Assembly: GCA_030248215.1 (NCBI GenBank)
Contig: JASANG010003337.1
Coordinates: 186,001 to 250,000 of the forward strand
Direction: 5' to 3'
Origin: Enoplolaimus lenunculus
Lineage: Eukaryota; Nematoda; Enoplea; Enoplida; Thoracostomopsidae
Length of the DNA stretch: 64,000 nucleotides
Position numbers and translations under genes: made by a program. The notes below the pieces were generated by a model. It was not told where the DNA came from. It did no database searches and saw only the letters and a program-made list of their open reading frames with translations. This document shows, in pieces, positions 33,746-44,800 of the stretch. The stretch's first letter is position 1. Each line of letters starts with the position of its first letter.

Positions 33746-34422
33746 GCGGGGTTCACGTTATAACTGGGGCAGCCTGGAATACGTTTTGTCCCTATGACTA
33801 TAGCTGGTAACATTTTGTCTGGCAGTTTATCCGCTATGAGATTCAAAAAATTTAAATTGTCTGCTATCCTGATGTAACATCTACTGTTTGTACTGCAATA
33901 TCATATGATATTCCAAATATTGTCTGCGAGTATCATATGATATGTTTGAAAATGTCTGCAAAGTGGTGGTAAACTAGCTTGATTGTCCTGTAGAATGTCA
34001 TATGATACTAAAATTTCAAATTTGAATTATTTGTACTTAGGAATATATTTTCGAAAACTCAGCGAGAAACAGAAACATAGAAGCTAATTCAACTTGCGAA
34101 ATCATTTAATGCTGCATTATCCGACTTTTCACTGTTTTATTTAGCGCGCACAAATTCCATTGTCCAGTATAAATATCATATGATATTTAGTAGAATTTTG
34201 GAATATCATATGATATTCGCATAAATGTCCCGAAGTATCATATGACAAATGGTTATTTGTATACGATGATCGCTTGACATCACTGATTTGTAAGCCAATG
34301 TCATATGACATTCACATTTTGTCTACATCACCGCTATTGGGATCACAAAACTTTATGTTGATGTCGAATCAACTTGGACAAAACGTGTTCCAAGCTGCCC
34401 CAGTTGTAACATGAACGCCGCA
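33746..34422. mobile_element. Family M element with a TCATATGA motif array
   Basis: The inverted ends are GCGGGGTTCACGTTATAACT and GTTGTAACATGAACGCCGC, continuing inward as GGGGCAGC and ACGTTTTGTCC. Between them TCATATGA, or ATATCATATGATAT, occurs seven times at irregular spacing. No ORF. Confidence 0.75.
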
Positions 34423-34457
34423 TTATACATAGCGCCCCACAGTATAATAATTAATTA

Positions 34458-34699
34458 CTAATATTGGCAAACCTCATTATCGAAGCGAGCGAGAAATAAC
34501 GCAATTATTATAAGCCCTGAGGCCAAAACTTCAATTTCGCGTGGTTCCCATTGCTGATGACCGTGAGAACCGTCCAGCATCGGGTCCGATTCGTTGGCAG
34601 CGGGCCAAAAATCGACCCTGTAAATACGTCCCAAAAATCGACCCTGTATAAATACGTCCCAGCTGATCCCAACTATTTGGATGGGATTAATAAAAGTAT
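34458..34699 (-). CDS. Orphan exon with a membrane-spanning segment, unknown product
   Basis: An acceptor TTTTGTTACAG is followed by about 75-80 codons in one frame. The frame includes WPAANESDPMLDGSHGH, WEPREIEVLASG and a hydrophobic stretch GLIIIALFLARF. It either ends at TAG (34458) or splices at GAG/GTTTGC (34473). A 25-bp direct duplication (CGACCCTGTA...TACGTCCC) in the first part adds about eight residues without breaking the frame. I do not recognise the protein and found no partner exons. A chance frame is possible. Confidence 0.35.
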
Positions 34700-35395
34700 C
34701 TGTAACAAAATTAATGAACGAAATTGACCGCAAGTCTGTAGTGTCAATTACTCATCGGCGTCTTTACGTGCCGGTAATTGCGGTTTTTTGAATTTAATTC
34801 ATTGTTTGCACAAAATACAAACACAATCCTGTAGTAAAGTTTTGAGAAAAAATCCATTCATTTTCCTCTTGAACCCTCTTGACAGGCATACCTCACATAC
34901 TGTTTTGGTGTATTAATGCAATATGAACGCAGAGCACTTGCAGTTGCACGTTTGCAGAATTAGTGCCGATTTTCTGGGCATATTGTATTTTTTTTCGCTT
35001 GCGAACAAACTGCATTTGCGCACAAAAGTGCAACTCTGTTTTCTTTATTGTTTCTGCAGTGTCTTCAACAATTATTGCTGCAATTCTTACGTGTATTCCT
35101 CAGTTTAAGCTGGTGGTCCACGAAGCATTTTCCAGTCTTTTTTAGGCTGTTTTGTATTAATAATCGCAATTGTACGTGTATGCGCACCAAAATTGCACGC
35201 AAAAAGTTGCGTGTTTTGTCAAAGCGTTGCTATTGTTTCATTTATATTTGGCAGTTGAGTCGATATAAAATCGCAGGTTGCGCTGGGTGAATTCACATTT
35301 AAATACAATATCGTTTTAGAAATAACAATTAAATTGGATTGCAAATTTTTTCATTTCATTGGATATAATTTTGTCTCAAATATACACTGTATCCT

Positions 35396-35550
35396 GGCCC
35401 ATAGCCAGCTCACCTTGCAACGGGGCGAGATAATTTTCAGGAGGGACATTCAAAGGCTTTCATTGTACTTGCAAGTAAGGTTGAAAAAATGTTCTCTGGG
35501 GTAGCGAGTCCTCTCTGCCTCTCGTTTACTGTACGGGCTTTAGGGTCCGT
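35396..35550. mobile_element. Family J MITE
   Basis: The left end is GGCCCATAGCCAGCTCACC. The interior has TTTTCAGGAGGGACAT and AAGTAAGGTTGAA. The right end GTACGGGCTT is eroded. Confidence 0.6.
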
Positions 35551-35649
35551 TGTTTCTATTCGATTCGACGATTGATTCCGTTAAATATATCCGCCTAAAC
35601 GAATCCTGCTGCGTTGCTACATTTGTTAGTAATAAACCATAGCGATCAG

Positions 35650-35827
35650 GGCCAATGTTACTTTAAGGATCGTCCAGGTTTCTGATGGGTCCATAAAAGA
35701 GTAGGTTTAGATTCAAGATTCCATTTTTTGCTCAGGTTTAGGCTTAGGAACACACTTTGGCAACGCTTATGCTTAGGCTTAGGAATACGCTTAATCTACT
35801 GTTACGCCGTTTAAAGTAACATGGGCC
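35650..35827. mobile_element. Family C2 MITE with perfect 8-bp duplications
   Basis: GCGATCAG lies at 35642-35649 and again at 35828-35835. The ends are GGCCAATGTTACTTTAAGG and TTTAAAGTAACATGGGCC. The core is TTAGGC repeats. Confidence 0.9.
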
Positions 35828-36127
35828 GCGATCAGGGCGTGAAACTAATATCTGTTTTCGTTCCTATTTCATGCAAAAAGTCAATCTGCGCTTCATTTTC
35901 TGTTCTAGAAATACCGGAAATTATGTTATTTTTATACTCTTATGTTTGCATGCCTCAACGGTGCCGGCAGGAAAATAAAACATCTTTAAATCTATTATAT
36001 TTATGTACTGTAGTGAGCCGAATAAGAGGGGGTCAATAAGAGGGTGTCCCCATTTTGAGTCCCAATCAATAGGAGTCCGTATACCTTATAAGAGTCTGTA
36101 AGCGGATAGAGTCCGTAAACCTTGCAA

Positions 36128-36392
36128 GCATGTGAGACATGCTTGTGCTGGTGCATATGCAATAAATGCAATGCACATTGTGTTGCATGCTTGCTGGCAG
36201 CATACGGTCGACACATATAGTCGACGAAAAATCCAGTTGGAGAGGCGAGATGCGGGGTGAAGCGGTAACAGCGTCTGCCTGACACGCAGAAGGTCGCCAG
36301 TTCGAAACCACCGGTAACCCGCTTTTAAAGTTGATTAGTAAAAAGATTTGATGTCCCGATTCCTACCTAGACTGACAAGGGGGCCACTTTGT
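36128..36392 (+). mobile_element. SINE-like element S, copy 2 (tRNA-Val-like head)
   Basis: It shares the leader (TGCTTGCTGGCAGCATACGG, CAGTTGGAGAGGCG) and tail (TTCCTACCTAGACTGACA) of the other S copies. Its tRNA-like part is different: TGAAGCGGTAACAGC, an arm TCTGC-CTGACAC-GCAGA with anticodon-position GAC, and B box AGTTCGAAACC. Confidence 0.65.
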
Positions 36393-36493
36393 GGACGCAA
36401 TGGCAACTATCCGCGCGATAAACATGGTATCCAGTCGAGAATTGGATGGCGGTCAAGGGACGACTATTGTTCAAAATAAGGGCATACAAGCAT

Positions 36494-36730
36494 ATGAGAC
36501 ATGCTTGTCTGTTATTTGCACATGCAATATAGCGCAGTGCACTGTATGTATGCTTGCTGGCAGCATACAGTCGACACGTCATATAGTCGACGAAAGATGC
36601 AGTTGGAGAGGCGGGCTACGTGGCGCAGTGGTAGAGTGTTCGCTCAAGGATCCATAGGCTGAGAGTTCGATCCCAGCTCAAGCCCGCTTTTCCAGCTGCT
36701 TAGTAAAAGGTCTGGTGTACTTAAGTTTGA
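36494..36730 (+). mobile_element. SINE-like element S, copy 3 (tRNA-Leu-like head)
   Basis: The leader is as in copy 2. The tRNA-like part has A box TGGCGCAGTGG, loop CTCAAGG and B box AGTTCGATCCC, close to copy 1. It is followed by CCGCTTTTCCAGCTGCT. Confidence 0.65.
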
Positions 36731-37650
36731 AATACATTCCTAAGTATAACACTTGCATTACCGCTCAAGTTTTTGATACAAGACAAATAAACGTTTAATT
36801 CAACGGATAGTTGCAATACCGGATATATATCAGTAACAAAGGGTGGCGGAGGATGGGTTAAAAATAAATAACAGTCCGTAATCGATTAACAGGGGGGAAC
36901 CCTATGGAGCGGCCAACCCTCATTGATATGGTGTAATTAAATACACTTGCTGATGCGTAATATGCACACTATGAAATTGAGCGAAATTAACAGTTGTCTT
37001 GTCATAGTTGTTTATACTTGTAAACTTTAGAGTCGGCACATCGCTATTTTCAAGTTGAGTTTTACACATTGCGCACTAACAAAGCCCGCGTATCTTCGAG
37101 AAAAATCGCTAATACTTTACACGTTTCGTACTCATAAATCAATTATTTCTAAACCATTAATGTTGACATCGACACGAGCTTGGGAGAGTTGGCTGGACCA
37201 ATCCCGAATGCCAACCGAAAAATTCTTCATTTGCTTTTGCAAATATCAATGATAGTTTCAGTTTTAGCCGAAATATATTGCATAGCCAGGTTAGCTTTTC
37301 AGTAAACTATCGTAATGTAATTACACCACAACAAACTTCGCTATTGCGGACGACACTTATATCATACTTTTATTCCAAATTGAGTCCAAACTATCAACAT
37401 TTCAACCCTGATAACCCTGCATAAACTGCACATTTTTGGTTATCTTGCACACTTTCCATCACATTTAAGGTTAATGTTTAGGCATATGTAAAGGTTTAGA
37501 CAAATATTTCATGACTTAGGATTAGGTAAGTCTTTTGCAAAACTTTAACATAAGCCTGATAATAGATTCGAATTCTATTAATCATGTAGTGGAATGTGAA
37601 CAAGAGCTTTTAATGCTGTTGTCGAGTTCGAATTCGGGTAACATTTTGCT

Positions 37651-37802
37651 GCCAATGTAAATATCAGGGGCGGAGCAGTATTATAAGCATATTCCTAAGC
37701 CTAAGCCTAAGCCTAAGCCAAGCAAAAGAACTGGTCTAAAGCTTAACCTTCCTCTTTTCTAGTCGCTCAAAAAACGTTCCGCTCCTTATCTTTACATGGG
37801 CT
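37651..37802. mobile_element. Family C1 MITE (reverse orientation)
   Basis: The ends are GCCAATGTAAATATCAGGGG and CCTTATCTTTACATGGGC, with a core of GCCTAA repeats. Confidence 0.7.
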
Positions 37803-37895
37803 CTTTTCGCAAACAAATCATAATTGTTCTCAAACCCTTCGAGATTGGCTTTTATTCTCTAATGTGTATAGCATGCATCACTAGTTAGCGAGAAG

Positions 37896-38039
37896 GGCCA
37901 ATGTTACTTTAAGAGGCGTCCAGGTTTCTGGTGGATGTATAAAATAGTAGGTTTTGATTCTAGATTACATTTTTTGGCTTAGACTTAGGCTTAGGAATAC
38001 GCTTAATCTGCTGTTACGCCCCTTGCAGTAACATTGGCC
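37896..38039. mobile_element. Family C2 MITE with perfect 8-bp duplications
   Basis: GCGAGAAG lies at 37888-37895 and 38040-38047. The ends are GGCCAATGTTACTTTAAGAG and CCTTGCAGTAACATTGGCC. The TTAGGC core is short. Confidence 0.9.
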
Positions 38040-38203
38040 GCGAGAAGTTTTCAAACTGACGAACAACTGCAATTGTGAAACTACAAATTGCTAAAAACGT
38101 ATGCACCAGTCAAATACAACATTGCGATGAATTTCGAATCTTAGCTTTAGCATGCACTGGTTCGAAGGCTACAAGAACTACAACCAACTGATGATACGTG
38201 CTA

Positions 38204-38576
38204 CTGTAGTGACCCGAATACGAGGGGGGACTGATATGATACTTATTTGGCCTCTCCAGAGGGTACCCACCTTGTTATTCGGTTACGGACTCTTATTAGG
38301 GATTGGGACTTCTATTGATTGGGACTCAAAATGGGAAAGAGTACTTAAATTTTGAAAGTTCATTCCTAAGCTTAACCTTATATTATCAATCAGCAATTGA
38401 CACAAGACAAATAAACGTTTAATTCAACGGATAATTGCAGTGCTGGATATATATCAGTTATGAAGGGCGGCGGAGCGTGGGTTGAAAATAAATAAGAGTT
38501 CGTAACCGAATAACAAGGAAGGGTACCCTCTGGAGAGGCCAAATATCAATCCCCCCTCTTATTCTGGTCACTACAG
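38204..38576. mobile_element. Family B MITE, complete
   Basis: The inverted ends are CTGTAGTGACCCGAATACG and TTATTCTGGTCACTACAG, flanked by TA. The 373-bp body has no ORF. The TA target and CTGTAGTG end suggest a Tc1/mariner relative. Confidence 0.85.
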
Positions 38577-38579
38577 TAT

Positions 38580-38780
38580 TTCTGAACTAACAACAGAAAA
38601 CTTTAGTTCACTCTGAGTTTCGTTGGTCCTAAAATGAGTTGAACTGATTCCGGGGAAGCTGATTAATTAAATTAGAAACAGCTGAATCACCTCAGAATTG
38701 TGACTTCGGATAGTCCTAACTCAGACTCAGTGATTCAATTCATTCTGAGTTAAAATCAACTCACTGGAATTTATAGTATA
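38580..38780. mobile_element. Family G MITE, diverged, just upstream of the CBM/EF-hand gene
   Basis: Paired GAGTT/AACTC words and the end CAACTCACTGGAATTTATAG match the copy at 23232. It ends about 110 bp before the start codon, so it is in or near the promoter. Confidence 0.5.
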
Positions 38781-38889
38781 CGGCTCACTAGAGTACACAT
38801 TTAACGACTATTGACCATTGTTATAGATTTCAAAATAATTCTTTCCATCAAAGCAGTTTATCTTTTACTTTGTTTATTGTTCGTTCACA

Positions 38890-41800
38890 ATGGCGTTTTC
38901 GCCTCCAACAGCTCCAGTTTTGCTATGTTACGGAGACAAAGCGGTCAAAAAACCGGTGCGAGTGACCGGTAGTTTTTGGGGATGGGGCCCACCACAGCCG
39001 CTTCACAACGACTCAATTTCGCTTCGACTTGCACCCGGGACGTACGAGTTTAAATTTAACGTTGACAGTAAATGGACCACGTCGAGCAAATACCCTACTG
39101 TGCAAACATATCACGGTGTTAATGTACGCAATAATGTGCTTACCGTTCACGAAAGGTACGCAGGCCCGTAGCCAGCTCACCTTGCCAGGGGAGGCTTCAA
39201 AATTTTCAGCATGGGGGCATACAAGAATTTTTGTTGACGTACAAGTAAAATTGCAAATTTTCTAGCGGGGGCAAAATGTATGCAGGAGAGTGGGGACAGG
39301 AGCCCCCTCTGGAACCAATGACTACGGGTCCGAAGGTTTGACTAGCGGCGAATCAAGTATTATCCGATGAGGTGTTTGTACTTTTTGAGATTGTTAAAGA
39401 TGCCTGTTTGTTGTTGTTCCACTCTCGCTCAAACTTCCGACTACTGATATGAATTTTTGAATATTCGATGTCACAATGGCTGGGTTTCTAAAACCTTACT
39501 TAAGTATTTACCAAAATTATAGTTAAGTAATTACTAAAGGCGCCTAGTTAAGTAAGTACTTAACTTTTCGAACAAAAACAGATATAAGCCACTGTCATAA
39601 CAAAATAGTAGTAGTTCAGCTTTATATTAAAGAGGCATCGTGAGTCTACAACTTCACTAAGAACAAGGTTAGTATGCCTGAGCTGTTAATCTGTAAAATG
39701 TCAAATTTAATCAGCGACTTAAGCATTTACTTAACTTAAGTAAGTTTTTAACAACAACAAAATGATTAGGTAATTGCTTAGCACATAATACTTAAGTAAG
39801 GTTTCAGAAACCCAGCCATTGACTAATTTTACATATATACACTCCTCGGTCTAATAACCTACGCTACAAAATTAGGATTATTACGGGGCTGGTTACCCGG
39901 TAAATGAGAATTAAAATTTGTATTTTTTTACTATCTTTACATGCTTAATACAGGGCAAAATCGAATATTCTTAAACGAAATTACACATTATTTTTACTGT
40001 TTCAAAAATATATATTGACCTCAGAATACTTTGTCATTTGGTTTTTAATTTTATTGGTGCAGTAGCAGTACTGCAGCGAACGATGACAAAAATCGTCGCC
40101 AATGTTACTTTTAGGAGCGTAACAGTAGATTAAGCGTATTCCTAAGCCTAAGCCTAAGCCTAAGCCTAAGCCTAAGGAAAAAATGTATTCTAGAATCGAA
40201 AACTATTCTTTTATAGGCCCAGCACAAACCTGGACGCCACTTAAAGTAACATGGGCCAAAATCGTGATACAGATGTGTTTTGTTTATTACAAAGCGACCC
40301 GAAAAGATTAGGTTTTTAAGATATTATGATACATCACTCGGAAAATAATCATAAATTCATATTTTATATACAATAATTGAATATTTCAGCCAAGTTGATA
40401 GCGATGACACCGTAGTTCAACAAGTTGCCGTTGTTGAAAAAGGTTCAGCGCCACCTCGATCAAACAACAAGAAATCCGATGATGAAATTGGAAAACTAAG
40501 AAGTCGAGTGGAGGTTAGTTTTTCACGGTGACGAACGGCGTCTGACGTCATCAAAAGTATAGCGTCATCGTTACTCTGAAACTATTTTACTTTAAGTTTT
40601 ATAGTATTTGTTTTCCGTTTCCGTTATTTTAGTCACTATTTTTTACTATCCTTTTGCATCCTTCGTAATTTTTAGTTTATGTCGAACAATTGCAGCATGT
40701 TTGTAATGAAAGTTTGCGGGATATATACGTGATTTATAACTAATTTTGAGCGTAAAAATAACTAAACTTCCGTTACTGCTATAAGTTTTAAACGAAAACG
40801 AAAACCAATTTTACCGGAAGCGGATATCCGGTTACACACCGGACTTTATATTGATATATAATAGAGCTTTGACAAATGCCGAAAGCGTTCGCGTAATACT
40901 GCTGTTTTACTACACTAGCGATTTAGTTCAGAGTTTCTTCACTCACAAAAAACGTTTCACAAAAAACGTTTTGAGCTAAGAATTGTTTGAAACACGAAAA
41001 TTGTTTCTTTAAGACAGCGTTTCTTAGCAAATTTCTACACTTCGTTAGCAAAAATCGTTTGCAAGACGAAATGTTTAGCCGAAACCCAGTACTGTAGTCA
41101 CCCGAATAAGAGGAGGGAATGATATTTATTTGGCCTCTCCAGAAGGTACCCCCCGTTTTATTCGGTTACGGACAGTTATTTATTTTCAACCAGCCCTCCG
41201 CCACTCTTCCTTACTGAAATATATCCGGTACTGCAAATGTCTGTTGAATTAAACGTTTATTTGTCTTGTGTCAATAGCTTAAGCGTTAATGCAAGGTTAT
41301 ACTTTGGAATGTTACTTTCAAAACTTAAGAACGCTTTAAAGTTTCGAACTCAAGTTTATTTTGTACTGGAGTCATTTATGCACAGCAATTAGGGATAATT
41401 GACATTTATGGACTCTAATTAGGGTTTAGGGACTCTATTCGCTTACGGACTCTTATTAGGGACGCGGACTCCTATTGACTGGGACTCAAAATGGATACCC
41501 CCTCTCATTACCCCCCTATCTTATTCGGGTCACCACAGTACTTAAATCTAAGCCTACGCCTAAATGTACATGTGGACAGTAAAGAATACAACAACCCTTC
41601 ATCGATATGTGCTTTCGTTTTTCATTCGGTCTGAAACGAAGAAAAGTTATTGGCTGGGTTTCCGAAACCCTTATCTGCCAAGATTTTTTCTGCACAAGGC
41701 TACTAAGTCGCAAAGATTTCTATTGCAGCTTAATTGTTGTAATCTGGGCCCATGTAAAAATCACGGGCGGAATGTTTTTCTGTGGGACTAGAAAAAACTA

Positions 41801-44800
41801 AGCTTAAACTTTAGACTATTTTTTGCTCGACTTCGGCTTAGACTTACGCTTAGGATTATGCTCATTCTTACGCTTAGGCTTATGTTTAGGCTTACGCTTA
41901 GGCTTATGCTTAGGAATATGCTTATAATACTGTTTCGCCCCTGTTCTTAACAATGGCCCAATTTTTTAAATGCAACGGGCAACACAAACTTAGGCAAATT
42001 TTCCAATTTTCGCTGAAATTTTCAAATGCATCACAGCATTTTATATTTGTGTTGTAGGAACTTTCATCAGTGAATCAAAAGCTTGAAACGAACGTCAGAG
42101 CTCTTCAAGCAGAAGCTAAAAATGCAAAACAGCAAGCGACAGACGCCAAATCAGCAATTGCTCAAATTGAAGCTGATCGAGCCAAACTTGCAAGGTTAGC
42201 GGCAATACTGCGTTATTTGGAGTACCGTCGGTCAGTTCGCAGTTATGCAAATATATACGAAGCAGATGGGCGGAACACTGTTATGAGCATATAACTAAGC
42301 CTAATCCTAAGCCTAATCCTAAGCGTGAAAATGTGCATATTACTAAGCTTAAGCCTAAGCCTAAGCGTGAAAATTTGCATATTACTAAGCCTAAGCCTAA
42401 GCCTAAGCCTAAGCGTGAAAATTTGTATATTACTAAGCCTAAGCCTAAGCCTAAGCCTAAGCGTGAAAAGGTGCATATTACTAAGCCTAAGCCTAAGCCT
42501 AAGCCTAAGCGTGAAAATGTGCATATTATTAAGCCTAAGCCTAAGCCTAAGCCTAAGCGTGAAAATGTGCATATTACTAAGCCTAAGCCTAAGCCTAAGC
42601 CTAAGCGTGAAAATGTGCATATTACTAAGCCTAAGCCTAAGCCTAAGCCTAAGCGTGAAAATGTGCATATTACTAAGCCTAAGCCTAATCATAAGCCTAT
42701 GCGCAAGAATGAGCATATTCCTGGACAACAGCACATCAGCTTTCAAGTCAGAAAAATTTTGTATACCATTTAATGTAAAAATATACTAAATTAATACGCC
42801 AAATAGTACATGATGGATATGTGATTAATAATTAATTATACGTCCTGTACAACGTTTAGTATGTCCGAAAGACTCTTAATTGATGCTATAACTGTATCGC
42901 AACAGTTTCTCCAATTTCAAAAATTGGGCTTTGGATTTTGCATCAAATTGTATAACAGACTTTACTTGGTTTATCGCTCGTTTCGCTTTTGTGGAATCTT
43001 CTACGATTATTTTTTTGCGCCTGGTTTCTGCGGCTGTTTCCGGTTTTGGATCAACTGCTGTAACCTGGCTGGGCTGAAAGATGAACAAAATATTTGCACC
43101 TAAATTTATGCTAATTATAATCTGGTAGACAGGTTTGTATTGAGTTTCTCGTACGTGCTTATGCATCCATTTTGCCAAACTGAAACCGGGGGTTTTGACA
43201 ATTTCGGTAATCAAATTTGGCAATAGTCTTACAAAATTTATCAATTTGGTGCGTTTCGTTTTTAAATATTTGACACAATTTTGACGAAAAAATTGCCAAA
43301 GATTTCGTAAAAAATACGGCGTTAAACAAAGGATTTAACAATACATTATTTGCTAAAATTTACAAATTAAGCATTATTTTAACTATCTAATTTCGCCTCA
43401 ACTCCGGCTTCACTTTCGGCTTCGGTAAGTTTTGTTGACCGCCAAATCCGGTACTTTTGACCTCCGTCTGCATCCTGGCTATCCTACTATAGCAATATTG
43501 GCTAGTTAAATTTGGAGCAGAGTCGTTGGAATGCTTAATTCCATTCTAAATTAAAATTTCCACCCGCAGCTTGAAATAAAATATTTGAGAATCTAAACAT
43601 GATAGGAGACTGCAACTCAACAGTCGATTCAAAAATTATGTAAATGCTTTGTTTAATATTTTTAGCCTGCAAGAATCGTTCGCAAAAGAAAAACAAGCAG
43701 CAGTCGATGCAGCTTCGTCAAAATCAACCGATCAAGCTAAACAAGATGCGGAAACAATTAACGTTTTAAAAGCTAACTTAGAGGTAAATTTCGCTGCTAA
43801 CGTGAGCCGTTTTTAGCGATGAAAAAAAACTTTTAGGTAAATTTGTGAGTGGACAAAGATTTTTCTACCCGGTCCGGTGCCTTGCCCGCGGAAGTTCCAT
43901 TTTGTCGCCTGCGGGTATACCCGCGTAAAATTGCTTTGCGCGCGACCCACCTTTACTTACCATTATGTTTATGCGGTGATGAAAAAAATTGGTAAATTTT
44001 TCAGTATGCTGATATTATTGAATAATCGCTTGTTTAAAATAAATTGTTTTGATTACTGAAACGGCGAAATTAAGTTTGCCTAATTTCTGCACCAACAGCG
44101 TCTTTACTCGTTCATCAGACTCATGTTGGACCTGTAAACTTCTAACTTTTTTATGCCGTTTTTGTTTTTGATTTTAAACACTGATTGGTCAAAATTAATA
44201 AACTCTTGTTGTGTTTTAGGGTTGCACTATACATTTGTTGACGTCCGGCGCCGTCCGTCATCCGTTCGGTGCCGCCCGTCATCGTGCGTCATCCGTACGG
44301 CGCCGTCCGTCACCGTGCAGTTTCGTACGCAAATAGCTCACGTACGATAACATATGGTACGAATGGCGACAGACGGCGACGTACGGATGACAGACGTTGA
44401 TGGACGTCGAGTATAGCACAACCGTAAGATTTTGTCAATATTCATATATCAATAAACACATGAATTCAGTTTTCGATTAAACTTTTGTTTTCAGCAATTA
44501 GCAACTGCCAAGCAACAGATGGAAAAGCATATGAAACAAGTGCAAGAACACGCTGAACAGAATCGAAAACAAATTGCCGAAGCGCAGACGACAATTTCAC
44601 GCCTGGAAGCTGATAAAGCCGCTCTAATAAAGTATTAAATGTTCAATTTTAAAATTGAAATATTCGTGCCGGTTCAATTTGTTTGTTTATTGTTTGTTTA
44701 TTATTTTGTATTTTTTTTAAATTAGTTTAACAGTTTATACTCGTTTACCTTGTTTTTCTAAAATGCCACTTGACATTGTTTTGATCCAGAAAAATAGTTT

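Larger units (their letters stand above)
36008..36925. mobile_element. Family B MITE carrying two SINE-like S insertions
   Basis: It starts CTGTAGTGAGCCGAATAAG after TA. The second half of family B resumes after 36730 (AAACGTTTAATTCAACGG, CCGGATATATATCAGTAAC). The extra length comes from two S copies. The right end is diverged. Confidence 0.6.
30471..38889. other. Intergenic region, mostly repeats
   Basis: Apart from the orphan exon near 34.5 kb and the listed repeats I see no gene. Plain AT-rich sequence fills 30.5-30.9, 31.2-31.9, 32.3-33.3, 34.9-35.4 and 36.9-37.6 kb. A GC-rich patch at 32470-32560 has no supported exon. Confidence 0.5.

Noticed and set aside
36240-36330. Functional tRNA-Val gene
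   Set aside because: The T arm does not pair and the segment sits inside a repeated SINE-like unit.
42243-42789. Frames of about 150 residues (KPKPKREN and LSLSLSL repeats)
   Set aside because: Products of the 42-bp TTAGGC-derived array in an intron; open on both strands only because the period is a multiple of three.
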